Shown in pieces: positions 37,461 through 47,904 of a stretch of DNA of 64,000 nucleotides. A program made the position numbers and the translations under genes. The stretch covers positions 961,839 through 1,025,838 of the forward strand of contig NZ_KQ034028.1 of the NCBI RefSeq assembly GCF_000970795.1. The letters are read 5' to 3'. Below the pieces are notes generated by a model, which had not been told where the DNA came from, ran no database searches, and saw nothing but the letters and a program-made list of their open reading frames with translations. Source of the DNA: Bombilactobacillus mellifer. GTDB lineage: Bacteria > Bacillota > Bacilli > Lactobacillales > Lactobacillaceae. Position 1 is the first letter of the stretch. The number at the start of each line of letters is the position of its first letter.

Positions 37461-39840
37461 TATTTTGCATTCCAATCAGCGGATCAATTTGATTGGCACG
37501 AATCAAATCTAAAGTTAAAAGATAAGAATTTGCAGACTCCTCCGAATTCTGTGACGAAGAGTATGCGCTTTGAGCGGTTGATAATGATGGTTGCTTATCA
37601 AACACTGTCTGCAAGCGCTGAGGTAATTGTGTTTGACGTTGGTCCGAGTCGTCCATTATGGCCCTTTCAAAAGCCTGACGATTGCCTACCATAACTAATT
37701 TAGATTTTGCGCGTGTGACAGCGGTATATAATAAATTGCGCCGTAGCATGGGGAAATTTTGATTGACTAACACTAAAATGACCAATTGAAACTCGCTTCC
37801 CTGCGCTTTATGAATTGAAGCGCAATAAGCCAGCGAAATGTTATTTAGTTCAGCTTTGGTATAGGTGACTTTTTGACCTTCAAAATCAATATGCAGTAAA
37901 TCATGGGTAGCCGCTTGAGTTTTTTCGTGCTCGTTAGCTAGCGTAATTCCCTCTATGGTGCCAATTTCTCCGTTAAACACATTGGCTTCCACATTATTAT
38001 TTAATTGAACAACTTTATCTCCAATTCGATATTCTAAATCACCATAAGTTATTTTTTTGGTACGTGCACCGGCCGGATTAACGGTCGCTTGCAGCACATG
38101 GTTTAAATTATTAATTCCTGCATCTCCCCGATACATTGGCGTCAAAACCTGGACCTGAGCTAAATCAAAACCTTTAGCCTGGCTTTTGGGCACTATTTGT
38201 TGTAAAACTACAGGAACTTGAGCAGCATTACACTCAATAAAACTACGATCCGCAAAATTTTGGAACATAGTTTCTTTAATTTGTCCCGAATTAATTTCAT
38301 GAGCTAAATTAATAATGGTTGAATCTGCCGCTTGCCGATAGATTTTTTGCAATTTGACCGTTGGAAAAACTTGGCTGTCGATTAAATCGGCAAATACTTG
38401 CCCTGGACCCACCGATGGCAACTGATCACGGTCCCCCACCAAAACTATTTGCATTCCCAGCGGGATGGCTGTTACTAACAATTTAAATAAATAAGTATCC
38501 ACCATTGACGTCTCATCCACAATTAACAATTTACCCTGTAAACTATTGACTTCGGTGTTAGACAAATCTTCTTGACCCGTTAGACCCAATAAGCGATGAA
38601 TGGTACTAGCAGTTAAACCCGTGCTTTCTGCTAAATGTTTAGCTGCGCGCCCTGTGGGTGCGGCTAACACAATCGGAAAGGGTGTTTGCTCATAATCTAA
38701 GGGATCTAAAGAATAATGATGAAGCTGAGCATAAACTTGGACTAACCCATTAATTATAGTAGTTTTCCCCGTACCAGGACCACCAGTCAAAATAAACACT
38801 GAACTATTAATGCCTTGCAAAATAGCGGCCAATTGATTATCGTCGTAAGTCAAGGACTTGCCTGTTTGCTGCTTTTGTAGGATTTGAACTACTTGGTCAC
38901 GGGAAAAATTAGGTTTGGAAAAATTTTTTATTAAAAGCGCTAGTTGTCGGGCAATCATCCATTCTGCATCAAAGAGATACTTAGGACAATAATGTTCTTG
39001 ATCTTGAACAATCAACTCTTGATCAATTAATTCATTTAAATTTTGCTGCAACTGCTCTGTGGTTACTGTTTGTGAACGCGTTGTATTTAAAAGTTTTAAA
39101 GTTTGTTCAATTAAATCACCCTGTGGTACATAAGTATTGCCACTGCTGCCTATTATGCGATTAATAGTATGCCATAATCCCGCTTGAATCCGCTGGGGAT
39201 AGTCATAAGGCAAGTCAAATTTCTTAGCTAAACTATCAGCTCGTTTAAAACCAATCCCGTTGATATCTTTCATTAATTGGTAAGGATTTTTTTGTAAAGT
39301 AGCTAATGTTTTTTCGCGATATAAATGATAAATTTTAAAGGCCAGCTTGTTGCCAAAGCCCAACGTATTTAACTGTAAAATTATTTCTTCAGATTCGTAC
39401 GTCGCTTGAACTTGTTTTGTAATCAAAGCTTTTTTGGCAGCTGGGATTTTCAGAGTTTGTAAGGCCTGATCATCGTGTAAAATTTGCTGGATGGCATTGG
39501 TGCCTAATTTTTCGACTATTTTTGTAGCGGTTTTAGTTCCAATGCCTGGAAAATCTGTTCCTGAAAAATAATTAATTAAACTTTTCCGATCTGTCAGTTC
39601 TTTTTTTTGATATTGATTGCATTTAAATTGTTGCCCATATTTGGGATGTTGTACCACTTGCCCTTGAAATTTGTATAATTGCTCATGATCCAAATCCGCA
39701 AAATTGCCTGTGACTATAATTTCTGGGTCGTGCCATTCAAAGCTTGTTTCTTCTATCGCTACTAAAATAATTTTAAAAAAATCAGAAGGTTTTTCAAAAA
39801 AAACCGCTTGTACGCGGCCTAACAGATAGTCAACTGTCAT
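37429..39840 (-). CDS. recD2: ATP-dependent 5'-3' DNA helicase RecD2
   Basis: 803 residues, RecD2-type superfamily 1B helicase acting without RecBC. The N-terminal OB/HhH region (FPGIGTKTATKI, DINGIGFKRAD) identifies RecD2 over RecD. Walker A is GGPGTGKTT, Walker B DETSMVD, and the C-terminal UvrD-like motifs include SIHKAQGSEF and YTAVTRAKSKL. The ATG at 39840 lies inside the end of the TPR gene with GGAGG upstream. Linked to recombination and mismatch repair in relatives. Confidence 0.94.
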   Translation of the reverse strand: MTVDYLLGRVQAVFFEKPSDFFKIILVAIEETSFEWHDPEIIVTGNFADLDHEQLYKFQGQVVQHPKYGQQFKCNQYQKKELTDRKSLINYFSGTDFPGIGTKTATKIVEKLGTNAIQQILHDDQALQTLKIPAAKKALITKQVQATYESEEIILQLNTLGFGNKLAFKIYHLYREKTLATLQKNPYQLMKDINGIGFKRADSLAKKFDLPYDYPQRIQAGLWHTINRIIGSSGNTYVPQGDLIEQTLKLLNTTRSQTVTTEQLQQNLNELIDQELIVQDQEHYCPKYLFDAEWMIARQLALLIKNFSKPNFSRDQVVQILQKQQTGKSLTYDDNQLAAILQGINSSVFILTGGPGTGKTTIINGLVQVYAQLHHYSLDPLDYEQTPFPIVLAAPTGRAAKHLAESTGLTASTIHRLLGLTGQEDLSNTEVNSLQGKLLIVDETSMVDTYLFKLLVTAIPLGMQIVLVGDRDQLPSVGPGQVFADLIDSQVFPTVKLQKIYRQAADSTIINLAHEINSGQIKETMFQNFADRSFIECNAAQVPVVLQQIVPKSQAKGFDLAQVQVLTPMYRGDAGINNLNHVLQATVNPAGARTKKITYGDLEYRIGDKVVQLNNNVEANVFNGEIGTIEGITLANEHEKTQAATHDLLHIDFEGQKVTYTKAELNNISLAYCASIHKAQGSEFQLVILVLVNQNFPMLRRNLLYTAVTRAKSKLVMVGNRQAFERAIMDDSDQRQTQLPQRLQTVFDKQPSLSTAQSAYSSSQNSEESANSYLLTLDLIRANQIDPLIGMQNISPADFLDKS

Positions 39841-40516
39841 TTTGTGAATCACCCTCCATCTGAGTTTGTAGATATCGTTCGATTTCGCCCACTTGTTGTT
39901 CGTGCTTTTGAAAATATTTGGGATCTAATTTTTGAGAGGTGGCAAAATCTTGTTGAAAACCAGCGGTTCCTTGAACCATTTTAGTTAAGGCCAATTTGAA
40001 ATAACTAGCTGCTGTAGGCTGTAACTGAACGGCCTTTTGATAATAATTTTGGGCTTGCGCAAACTCATGCAATTGGACTAGTAAATCTCCCACTAACAGT
40101 TGATTATCTGCCAGATGAGGCTTTTGCTCTGCTGCAGTCAGCGCATAGGCCAAAGCCTGAGCCGGATGATTTTGCTTCTTTTGTGCTTGAGCCCTTAAAT
40201 ACAGAACATCAGCCTGTAAACGGGGATCGGTGATCTGATTTAAAAAAGTCTGGGCACGTTGTGTTTGCCCAGTTGTATCATAGATTACCGCTAAATTGTA
40301 AAGAATCGTTTGTTCCTGAGGAAAGAGCGTCCGCGCACGCAACAAAATCTCTTCTGCTTGATCCTCAGCTCCTCCGGCGGTTAAATAACTGGCTAACTGC
40401 AAAAACCAATCGGCATGTGTCATATCAGTTTGCAGTTTTTGAGCTAAAAGTTTAACAGCTGTTTGTTTATGTCCTGCTTGATATAATTTGGCTGACTCTG
40501 GTTCCATTACTTTCAC
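39830..40516 (-). CDS. TPR-repeat protein
   Basis: 228 residues with about five tetratricopeptide-like helical pairs (GGAEDQAEEILLRARTLFP, LHEFAQAQNYYQKAVQLQP). No signal peptide or membrane helix. It is placed between a histidine phosphatase and recD2, overlapping recD2 by 11 bases, as in other lactobacilli. Likely a protein-interaction scaffold; no specific partner is shown. Confidence 0.82.
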   Translation of the reverse strand: MKVMEPESAKLYQAGHKQTAVKLLAQKLQTDMTHADWFLQLASYLTAGGAEDQAEEILLRARTLFPQEQTILYNLAVIYDTTGQTQRAQTFLNQITDPRLQADVLYLRAQAQKKQNHPAQALAYALTAAEQKPHLADNQLLVGDLLVQLHEFAQAQNYYQKAVQLQPTAASYFKLALTKMVQGTAGFQQDFATSQKLDPKYFQKHEQQVGEIERYLQTQMEGDSQNDS

Positions 40517-40521
40517 CCACT

Positions 40522-41184
40522 TTAAACAGTATCACTTTTATTCAAATGGCGTTGTAAAAAACTGGTGTCATTCCATTGAATTAAGTGAAAAGTTTTTCCT
40601 TGATCATATGTATCTACGGTGGTCAAACTAGTATTGGAAAGTCCACCATCCTGACGTAATAAATGTAATGGAACTCCAATTAATGATTTAATCATCGCGG
40701 TTAAACAACCACCATGACTAACGATCAACAAAGTCAAGCGATTGTCCGCATCTTGACGAGCTAAATCCACTACAAACTTGGTGGTGCGTTGAATAACCTC
40801 CGCAAAACTTTCACCTTGGACTAACTGAGCTTGATACTGACTGGGATCGTGGCGAAAAGCCCAAATCAAGTGGGGATATTTTTGCTCTACTGTGACAAAC
40901 TTTTCGCCTTCCAAGATACCTAAATCGAATTCTTTAAGGTCAGCTATTTTAGTTAAGGGAATCTTATTTCCTAATTCGTAATCTAAAGCTTGTGCGGTCA
41001 AAGCGGCCCGTGGCAAAGGACTGGTATAAATATGGTCAATGTTTATACCTTGCAAGCGCTGAGCTAATAATTTAATATCCTGAAAACTAGTCGCTAATAG
41101 TGGTGAATCACCATGGGCACCTTGATAGCGTCCCTCCAAATTCCATTGGGTCTTACCGTGACGCACAAAATAAAATCTCGTCAT
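40522..41184 (-). CDS. Histidine phosphatase family protein (phosphoglycerate mutase-like)
   Basis: 220 residues. The RHG motif at 8-10 (FVRHGKTQWN) supplies the phospho-His, and VSHGGCL the second catalytic His. GpmB/CobC-like phosphatases share this pattern; it is unlikely to be the glycolytic mutase GpmA because the typical mutase insertions are absent. It heads the operon with the TPR gene and recD2. Confidence 0.88.
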   Translation of the reverse strand: MTRFYFVRHGKTQWNLEGRYQGAHGDSPLLATSFQDIKLLAQRLQGINIDHIYTSPLPRAALTAQALDYELGNKIPLTKIADLKEFDLGILEGEKFVTVEQKYPHLIWAFRHDPSQYQAQLVQGESFAEVIQRTTKFVVDLARQDADNRLTLLIVSHGGCLTAMIKSLIGVPLHLLRQDGGLSNTSLTTVDTYDQGKTFHLIQWNDTSFLQRHLNKSDTV

Positions 41185-41213
41185 GTTATCCGCCTCATAA
41201 TTGTAATATTAAT

Positions 41214-41242
41214 ATTATCGTTGATCTTGAACAAATATTCAA
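41214..41242 (-). promoter_or_regulatory. Promoter of the phosphatase-TPR-recD2 operon
   Basis: Minus-strand TTGAAT (41242-41237), 17 bases, GATAAT (41219-41214), 30 bases before the phosphatase start. Confidence 0.6.
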
Positions 41243-41275
41243 GCGTTGGCTAGCTGTGACCACAAATGAAGAAGA

Positions 41276-41310
41276 CAAAAACCGCTTCCCTTGTACTACT
41301 AGAAGCGGTT
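41276..41310 (-). terminator. Terminator of the nudF-mnmA operon
   Basis: Minus-strand AACCGCTTC and GAAGCGGTT arms with following Ts, immediately after the mnmA stop. Confidence 0.88.
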
Positions 41311-41314
41311 GATG

Positions 41315-42442
<1,128 letters not shown>

Positions 42443-42784
42443 TTATTTTTTTACTAATTCCAAAATTTCACGTTCTACTAAGTCTGCAATGGCAAAATTA
42501 TACTGTTCAATGACCTGTTCCTTATCTTTTAACTTAAAGATATTAATAATTTGCAAGCCGTGTTCATCAGTTGTATCCATGCGCAAATTTTGTAGATCTT
42601 GTTGAATACGGATTTTGAGTTGATAACTAGCCGAGTAAGGCGAATTGCCGCTAATCGGTTGCTGCAAGAGAAAATTGCCCTTCGGCGAAGTTTGAAATCC
42701 CCGATCCATTAAAGAATAAACTTTAATTTTCGGATTTACACGATACCAATTGGAATCACCCAATACATGTGCGGTTTTGGCCAT
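42443..42784 (-). CDS. DUF1831 family protein
   Basis: 113 residues from the ATG at 42784, preceded by AAGGGG. The sequence MAKTAHVLGDSNWYRVNPKIK matches the DUF1831 family of lactobacilli, small alpha/beta proteins regularly encoded between a cysteine desulfurase and mnmA. Position suggests a role in sulfur transfer to tRNA, but function is unproven. It overlaps the iscS 3' end region by no coding bases beyond the shared ribosome site. Confidence 0.82.
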   Translation of the reverse strand: MAKTAHVLGDSNWYRVNPKIKVYSLMDRGFQTSPKGNFLLQQPISGNSPYSASYQLKIRIQQDLQNLRMDTTDEHGLQIINIFKLKDKEQVIEQYNFAIADLVEREILELVKK

Positions 42785-42789
42785 CTGAA

Positions 42790-43944
42790 TCACCCCTTCT
42801 GTTGATTGACTGCAATTTCTTGAAGCGCTTGAGCAAATTGCTGCACCTCATCTTGCGTGGTATAAGTGTCAAAACTAATGCGGATAGATTCTTGGATCCG
42901 AGGATCAGAGGGTGAATAAAGAGCTTGCAAAACATGCGAGGGTTCCAAACTTCCAGCCGTGCAGGCCGAACCTCCAGAAACAATAAAGCCTGCTAAATCC
43001 AGTTTCATTTGTAATAAATCGGTAGCAACATTGGCAATTCTGATATTTAAAATATGCGGTGCCGCTTGTGATATATCTTGTGGGCCATTAATCTGAAATT
43101 GAACTCCCGCTTGTTTTAAAGTGCCCAGTAACAGAGATTTATATTGTTGCAGTCGTTGACGCGTTTGCAATTTCATGATCGGATCATGTAATTTCACTGC
43201 TTCGGCAAAACCGGCAATCGCCGGCACATTTTCCGTGCCTGCACGCCGTTTGTTTTCTTGATCACCACCATGAATAAAAGCCGGTAAATTGAGGCCTTGG
43301 CGTTCATACATAAAGCCCATCATTTTGGGACCATTTAATTTGTGAGCGGAAGTAGTTAACAAATCTACTTGTAATGCTTGCACATCAATATCGAGTAATC
43401 CATAGGCTTGCACCGCATCTGTATGAAAGACTACCGGATAATCTTTTAATAAGGCTCCAATTTGTGCAATCGGATTGATGGTCCCAATTTCATTATTCAC
43501 CATCATAACAGAAACTAAAATAGTATCGGGGCGTAGCGCTGCTTTTAAATCCGCTATCTCGATTTGTCCTTGATCATTAACCGGTAAATAAGTGACTTCA
43601 AACCCAAGACTTTCTAAAAATTGCAGAGTCTTTAAAACCGCTTCGTGCTCAATAGTAGTGCTAATAATATGATGGCCGTATTTTTGGCGACTCAACGCCG
43701 TTGTAATTAAAGCCGTATTATCGCCCTCACTACCACCACTGGTAAAGATAATTTCTTCATCATGAGCATTAATACTTTGTGCAATAAGATGCCGGGACTG
43801 TTCCAACGTGGCTTTGGCTGCATGTCCGTAAAAATTAGGTGTTGAAGCATTGCCGAAAGTGTTCGTCATTGCTGTCTGCATGACATCGATCACCGCAGGC
43901 GCCATTCTGGTCGTTGCTGCATTATCTAAATAAATATGAGCCAC
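42790..43944 (-). CDS. Cysteine desulfurase (IscS/NifS family)
   Basis: 384-residue PLP enzyme that moves sulfur from cysteine onto its own Cys persulfide. PLP Lys is in SAHKLNGPK (about 200-208) and the active-site loop is GGSACTAGS. The short loop is IscS/NifS-like rather than SufS-like. Its place upstream of DUF1831 and mnmA implies sulfur supply for tRNA thiolation; this matches the YrvO type of Bacillus. Confidence 0.95.
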   Translation of the reverse strand: MAHIYLDNAATTRMAPAVIDVMQTAMTNTFGNASTPNFYGHAAKATLEQSRHLIAQSINAHDEEIIFTSGGSEGDNTALITTALSRQKYGHHIISTTIEHEAVLKTLQFLESLGFEVTYLPVNDQGQIEIADLKAALRPDTILVSVMMVNNEIGTINPIAQIGALLKDYPVVFHTDAVQAYGLLDIDVQALQVDLLTTSAHKLNGPKMMGFMYERQGLNLPAFIHGGDQENKRRAGTENVPAIAGFAEAVKLHDPIMKLQTRQRLQQYKSLLLGTLKQAGVQFQINGPQDISQAAPHILNIRIANVATDLLQMKLDLAGFIVSGGSACTAGSLEPSHVLQALYSPSDPRIQESIRISFDTYTTQDEVQQFAQALQEIAVNQQKG

Positions 43945-43958
43945 GCTTACCCCACCTC

Positions 43959-44651
43959 TTATTCATTGTGATCCAAAAAATCAATTAAGGTTTGTACCGA
44001 ACGTTCTCCGGCATCACGGACAAATTCTGCAAAGGAAGCTTCCGAATTTTCATCACCTACATCACTAATGGCCCGAATCACGACAAACGGAATTTTAAAT
44101 TGGGTAGCTACTTGGCCCATAGCAGCTCCTTCCATATCGGAAGCCAAAGCTTGTGGGAATTGTTGTAAAATACGTGCTACTGCTTGACTACTATTTAAAA
44201 ATTGATCGCCTGACACAATTAACCCCTGATGTGTAGTCTGTCCGACAATTTGGGCCGCAGCATCAATTTTTTTCACTAATTCTCCATCAGCTTCAAAAAA
44301 ACGCGGCTGCTGTGGTAATTGCCCATATTCATACCCTGAGGAAGTGACATCGACATCATGATAAGCCACAGCTGTTGAAATCACGACATCGCCAATTTGT
44401 AAATCAGCCCCGATGCCACCGGCAGATCCGGTATTGACAATTACTTCCGGGAAATAATTGTTACATAAGATTGTTGCTACCATTCCGGCTTGTACTTTAC
44501 CAATACCACTTTGAGCCACAAATAATTGATGGGCTTGATAACGACCAGTATAAATTTGTATCCCGGCCACTGTATCAACACGCACACAATCTATTGACTT
44601 TTTTAATAATCCAATTTCTTCATCCATAGCCACAATTACGGCAATTCTCAT
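43959..44651 (-). CDS. mtnN: 5'-methylthioadenosine/S-adenosylhomocysteine nucleosidase
   Basis: 230 residues, hydrolyses MTA and SAH to adenine and thioribose products, feeding methyl recycling and AI-2 synthesis. Conserved features are MDEEIGLLK with catalytic Glu near 12, SGDQF, DMEGAAMGQV and SDVGDE with the catalytic Asp. It lies 14 bases from the neighbouring genes on both sides. Confidence 0.97.
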   Translation of the reverse strand: MRIAVIVAMDEEIGLLKKSIDCVRVDTVAGIQIYTGRYQAHQLFVAQSGIGKVQAGMVATILCNNYFPEVIVNTGSAGGIGADLQIGDVVISTAVAYHDVDVTSSGYEYGQLPQQPRFFEADGELVKKIDAAAQIVGQTTHQGLIVSGDQFLNSSQAVARILQQFPQALASDMEGAAMGQVATQFKIPFVVIRAISDVGDENSEASFAEFVRDAGERSVQTLIDFLDHNE

Positions 44652-44665
44652 GTGTTTTTACTCCC

Positions 44666-44857
44666 TCAAACTAAAAATAAAATTAAATAAGTAACTACAA
44701 TTAAAGCTAACACGATTCCAATCGCTTTGTCCAATCGCTTCTTAAGCGCCGCTGATTTTTCTGTCCGTTCTATCTGCCGATTCAGTGCTTGGCGTTCAGG
44801 ATCCGAACGGCGATAAACAGGGGATTGCGCTGAAGATTCCGACGATGTTTTAGTCAT
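44666..44857 (-). CDS. Small tail-anchored membrane protein (63 aa)
   Basis: 63 residues from the ATG at 44857, which overlaps the nudF stop (ATGA) with AGGGAG upstream. The first 40 residues are polar and charged (YRRSDPERQALNRQIERTEK); residues about 45-63 form one hydrophobic helix that ends the protein, so it should be tail-anchored with its N-terminus in the cytoplasm. No known domain was recognised. Small proteins of this layout occur beside nudF and mtnN in LAB. Function unknown. Confidence 0.75.
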   Translation of the reverse strand: MTKTSSESSAQSPVYRRSDPERQALNRQIERTEKSAALKKRLDKAIGIVLALIVVTYLILFLV

Positions 44858-45408
44858 GAGCGGCTCCCTTGCAGTAAATGATTTTGCCAAATTTGCACAG
44901 CTAGTAAGGTCTTGGCATCACAAATAGTTCCTGCTTTAATTTGTTGCTGTACTTGCTCCCAAGTCAAATATTTAATATTCAAAAATTCATCCTCATCCAA
45001 AGGGCGTTTTTGAGAAACTGCCTGGACTTGTGGTGCGTAAAACAACGTCAGGTATTCATCACTAAATCCCGGCGTCGAAAAAAAACCGCCCCATTTAATC
45101 AATTTATCAGCTTGTAAACCGGTTTCTTCATTTAATTCGCGGATCGCCACCGCGTGCGGATCTGTTTCGCCGGGATCAATTTTTCCCGCCGGAATTTCTA
45201 AAGTTCGTTGGCGGAGAGGTTCTCGCCATTGTTCCACTAATAATAACCGTTGTTGCACGATGGCCAAAATACCAACAGCTCCATGGTGATGTACTACTTC
45301 GCGATGTGCCACTCGCTGATTAGGCAATTGCACTTGTTCTACATCTAAATTAATAATTTTACCGGAATAGATGCGTTTCTTATTGAGAAACTTTTCTTTA
45401 ATTTCCAT
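44854..45408 (-). CDS. nudF: NUDIX hydrolase, ADP-ribose pyrophosphatase
   Basis: 184 residues. Complete Nudix box from GKIDPGETD to RELNEETGL, preceded by VEQWREPLRQRTLEIPAG typical of ADP-ribose pyrophosphatases. It would turn ADP-ribose into AMP and ribose-5-phosphate. First gene of the operon to mnmA; GGGGTG lies five bases before its ATG. Confidence 0.93.
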   Translation of the reverse strand: MEIKEKFLNKKRIYSGKIINLDVEQVQLPNQRVAHREVVHHHGAVGILAIVQQRLLLVEQWREPLRQRTLEIPAGKIDPGETDPHAVAIRELNEETGLQADKLIKWGGFFSTPGFSDEYLTLFYAPQVQAVSQKRPLDEDEFLNIKYLTWEQVQQQIKAGTICDAKTLLAVQIWQNHLLQGSRS

Positions 45409-45458
45409 TGTTGCACCCCATCTCTCAAAGCCTCATTTACGGTTATTTGCAACGATGA

Positions 45459-45488
45459 TGCTATACTGAACTTGATGTAATTAACCAA
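45459..45488. promoter_or_regulatory. Overlapping divergent promoters of nudF and the DUF3290 gene
   Basis: Minus strand: TTGGTT (45488-45483), 17 bases, TATAGC (45465-45460). Plus strand: extended -10 TGCTATACT (45459-45467). The two -10 elements overlap, so polymerase could occupy only one at a time. Confidence 0.4.
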
Positions 45489-45501
45489 AGGAGGTAAGTT
45501 T

Positions 45502-45951
45502 GTGACAAATTTTTATACGTATCAATATTTAACGCGTCAGCCGAATAAAGTCAATACTGTGATTTGGATTACGAGCATTGTGCTGGTCGTCGGCGCTTTA
45601 TTCTTTGCCTTTTTGTTTTTAAAACATCGAGATGACGGCAAATATCGGGAACTAACTATTATTATGATCTTGGGCTTGTTATTAACGATTACTATTCAGT
45701 ATAGCCAATGGTCCAAGCGCCAAACCTCGCAAACTCACAATGGTGAAGTGGTTGCCTTGATCAAACAAGTAGCTCAACAAGAGCATATCAAAACGGATCA
45801 AATTTGTTCGAATTCCACCGACTTACATGATGGAATGCTACTCCGTTTAAAAAATGGTCAAATTTATAAAGTCGGATTAAATTCGGACAATTCCAGTTTC
45901 ACACTGCAAACCGCCCATCTAACTAATCCGAAAATTAAGTTACTTAGATAG
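45502..45951 (+). CDS. DUF3290 family membrane protein
   Basis: 149 residues. Two membrane helices (about 19-41 and 50-66) followed by an extracytoplasmic or cytoplasmic soluble domain with no catalytic motif. The family is found in lactobacilli and almost always directly before a DUF421 gene, as here (11 bases). GTG start with AAAGGAGG upstream. Function is unknown; a stress or envelope role is only surmised for the pair. Confidence 0.85.
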   Translation: MTNFYTYQYLTRQPNKVNTVIWITSIVLVVGALFFAFLFLKHRDDGKYRELTIIMILGLLLTITIQYSQWSKRQTSQTHNGEVVALIKQVAQQEHIKTDQICSNSTDLHDGMLLRLKNGQIYKVGLNSDNSSFTLQTAHLTNPKIKLLR

Positions 45952-45962
45952 GAGTTTACGCA

Positions 45963-46601
45963 ATGGATTTTTATTGGCAAACATTTTTAAAATTATTAAT
46001 GGGCTTCATCGCAATGGTGATCCAGATTAACTTATTAGGCAAATCCAATTTAGCACCCAGTACCGTGATTGATCAGATGCAAAACTTTGTTTTAGGTGGC
46101 ATTATCGGAGGCGTTATTTATAACCAAGACATCACACTCATGCAATTTTTTATTGTGCTGATTATCTGGACTTTAGTGGTCTTTACTACTAAATTTCTAA
46201 CCAATCATAATAGCTGGATTAAAAGTTTAATTGACGGCAAGCCTTCGATTATTATTACTAATGGTAAAATATTAACGCAAAAGACTTCTCAAAGTGGTTT
46301 ATCTGCCCATGATTTAGCATTTAAACTACGTCAAGCAGGTATTAATGATATTAATACGATTGATAAGGCTGTACGCGAACAAAACGGGGAAATAACTTTT
46401 TCAGCTAAAAAAGATTTAAAAACGCAATTTCCAGTCATCATGGATGGGGAAATTGACGCCTTGGCTCTGGAATATAATTATCAAGATCAAGACTGGGTAG
46501 TCCAAGAAGTGAAAAAGCAAGGATATCAAGTGAGTGATATTTATTTAGCTTTTATTGATAATGAACATCTCAAAATCTTTCCTTACGGGATTAAAAATTA
46601 G
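45963..46601 (+). CDS. DUF421 (YetF/YcaP-type) membrane protein
   Basis: 212 residues. Three N-terminal membrane helices (about 8-28, 38-60, 63-80), then the DUF421 soluble domain (KPSIIITNGKIL, ARQ-like LAFKLRQAGI segment). Members such as Bacillus YetF are membrane proteins of uncertain role. Coupled to the DUF3290 gene and followed by a terminator. Confidence 0.88.
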   Translation: MDFYWQTFLKLLMGFIAMVIQINLLGKSNLAPSTVIDQMQNFVLGGIIGGVIYNQDITLMQFFIVLIIWTLVVFTTKFLTNHNSWIKSLIDGKPSIIITNGKILTQKTSQSGLSAHDLAFKLRQAGINDINTIDKAVREQNGEITFSAKKDLKTQFPVIMDGEIDALALEYNYQDQDWVVQEVKKQGYQVSDIYLAFIDNEHLKIFPYGIKN

Positions 46602-46621
46602 CCTTTAAATTATAACATACT

Positions 46622-46656
46622 AAAACTTCCAATCGCAGATTGATTGGAAGTTTTTT
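46622..46656. terminator. Terminator between the DUF421 gene and acoC
   Basis: AAAACTTCCAATC and GATTGGAAGTTTT with a seven-base loop and a T run on the plus strand. On the minus strand it can also end the aco operon. Confidence 0.88.
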
Positions 46657-46680
46657 GATAACTCAGCTTTTGATAATAAT

Positions 46681-47889
46681 TTATAAAATCAAACTATACG
46701 GATCCTCAAGGTATTGCACAATTTTTTGTAAAAATTCGGCAGCCGGATAACCATCAATAACCTGATGATCGAACGTCAAACTTAAAGGCAAGCACGAAAT
46801 CTTTTGGACTTGCTGTTCTTCAGTCAAGGTTAATTCTGTCTGTATGGATCCTACACCCAAGATTCCTACTTCCGGCGAATTAATAATCGGTGTAAAGTAA
46901 TCTACCCCTACTTTGCCTAAATTTGTAATCGTAAAAGTAGATCCTGAATAATGACGACTGGCTAGAGTCCCATTTTGTGCTTGTTCAATACGTTCATTAA
47001 TCATTGTGCCTAATTCCGTCAAAGTCATATTCTGAACGGATTCCACTACAGGTACCACTAAGCCCTCCGGCAGATTTACCGCAATTCCTAAATTAATTTG
47101 CGACTGTGGCCAAACTTTTTGATCTTGGTACCAGGAATTCATAGTTGGGGTATCTTTTAAAGCTAAAATAACTGCTCGAGCCAAAAGGGTCATTAACTTA
47201 GTAGGGGCCGCGGTCAATGTTCGTTTTGTCTTTTGAGTTAATTCTTTCTTAAAGGTTAACAAAGCTGTTAAATTAGCTTTTTGATGCAACGTAACCTGAG
47301 CCGTAGTACTCAAACTGGTGCGCATATGTTGCGCAATTGCTGGCCGCATACCAGTTAAAGGCTGTCCGTTAGCCGATTGTGTTGCTGGCGCCGGAGTTTG
47401 TGGTGAAAGCGTCGGACGGTAGCGTTCCACATCGCGCCGTGTAATCCGGCCATTACCCCCAGTTCCGGGAATTAACTGTAAATCGTAGTGGTATTTTTGG
47501 GCTAATTTTTTAGCTAATGGAGTTGCAAACAGACGATGCGGTGCACTGGTTGGTTCTGGAGCAATTTCAGGTGGCTCCTGGAAGTCATTTTGTGGTTGAG
47601 CAGGCGCCGGCTGCTCTTCAACAGCAGATTGGTTGTCTTCTATTTTTTCACCTTTTTGACCCACATAGGCAATGGGTTGTTGACATTCCACAGTAGTCCC
47701 TACTGGAGCAACAATTTTCACAAGCGTTCCAGCTGCAGGAGCGGTCACTTCATGAGTTAATTTTTCGGAACTAATAATACAAACTGCTTCATCTTTGGCA
47801 ATTGTATCTCCTTCAGCTTTGAACCATTCATCAACTGTTCCTTCAGTCATTGTCATACCCAATTTTGGCATTGTAATTGCAGTAGCCAT
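46681..47889 (-). CDS. acoC: Dihydrolipoyl acetyltransferase (E2) of acetoin dehydrogenase
   Basis: 402 residues. One lipoyl domain with Lys 43 in SEKLTHE, a Pro/Ala/Gln-rich linker (about 80-115), a subunit-binding domain (FATPLAKKLAQKYHYDL) and the catalytic domain with DHQVIDGYPAAEF. Last gene of lpd-acoA-acoB-acoC. It would take the acetyl group from acetoin cleavage and pass it to CoA. SEKLTHE and DHQVIDG differ from the housekeeping E2 at 30-31 kb, consistent with a separate complex. Confidence 0.9.
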   Translation of the reverse strand: MATAITMPKLGMTMTEGTVDEWFKAEGDTIAKDEAVCIISSEKLTHEVTAPAAGTLVKIVAPVGTTVECQQPIAYVGQKGEKIEDNQSAVEEQPAPAQPQNDFQEPPEIAPEPTSAPHRLFATPLAKKLAQKYHYDLQLIPGTGGNGRITRRDVERYRPTLSPQTPAPATQSANGQPLTGMRPAIAQHMRTSLSTTAQVTLHQKANLTALLTFKKELTQKTKRTLTAAPTKLMTLLARAVILALKDTPTMNSWYQDQKVWPQSQINLGIAVNLPEGLVVPVVESVQNMTLTELGTMINERIEQAQNGTLASRHYSGSTFTITNLGKVGVDYFTPIINSPEVGILGVGSIQTELTLTEEQQVQKISCLPLSLTFDHQVIDGYPAAEFLQKIVQYLEDPYSLIL

Positions 47890-47904
47890 TGTTACACCTC
47901 CCCC

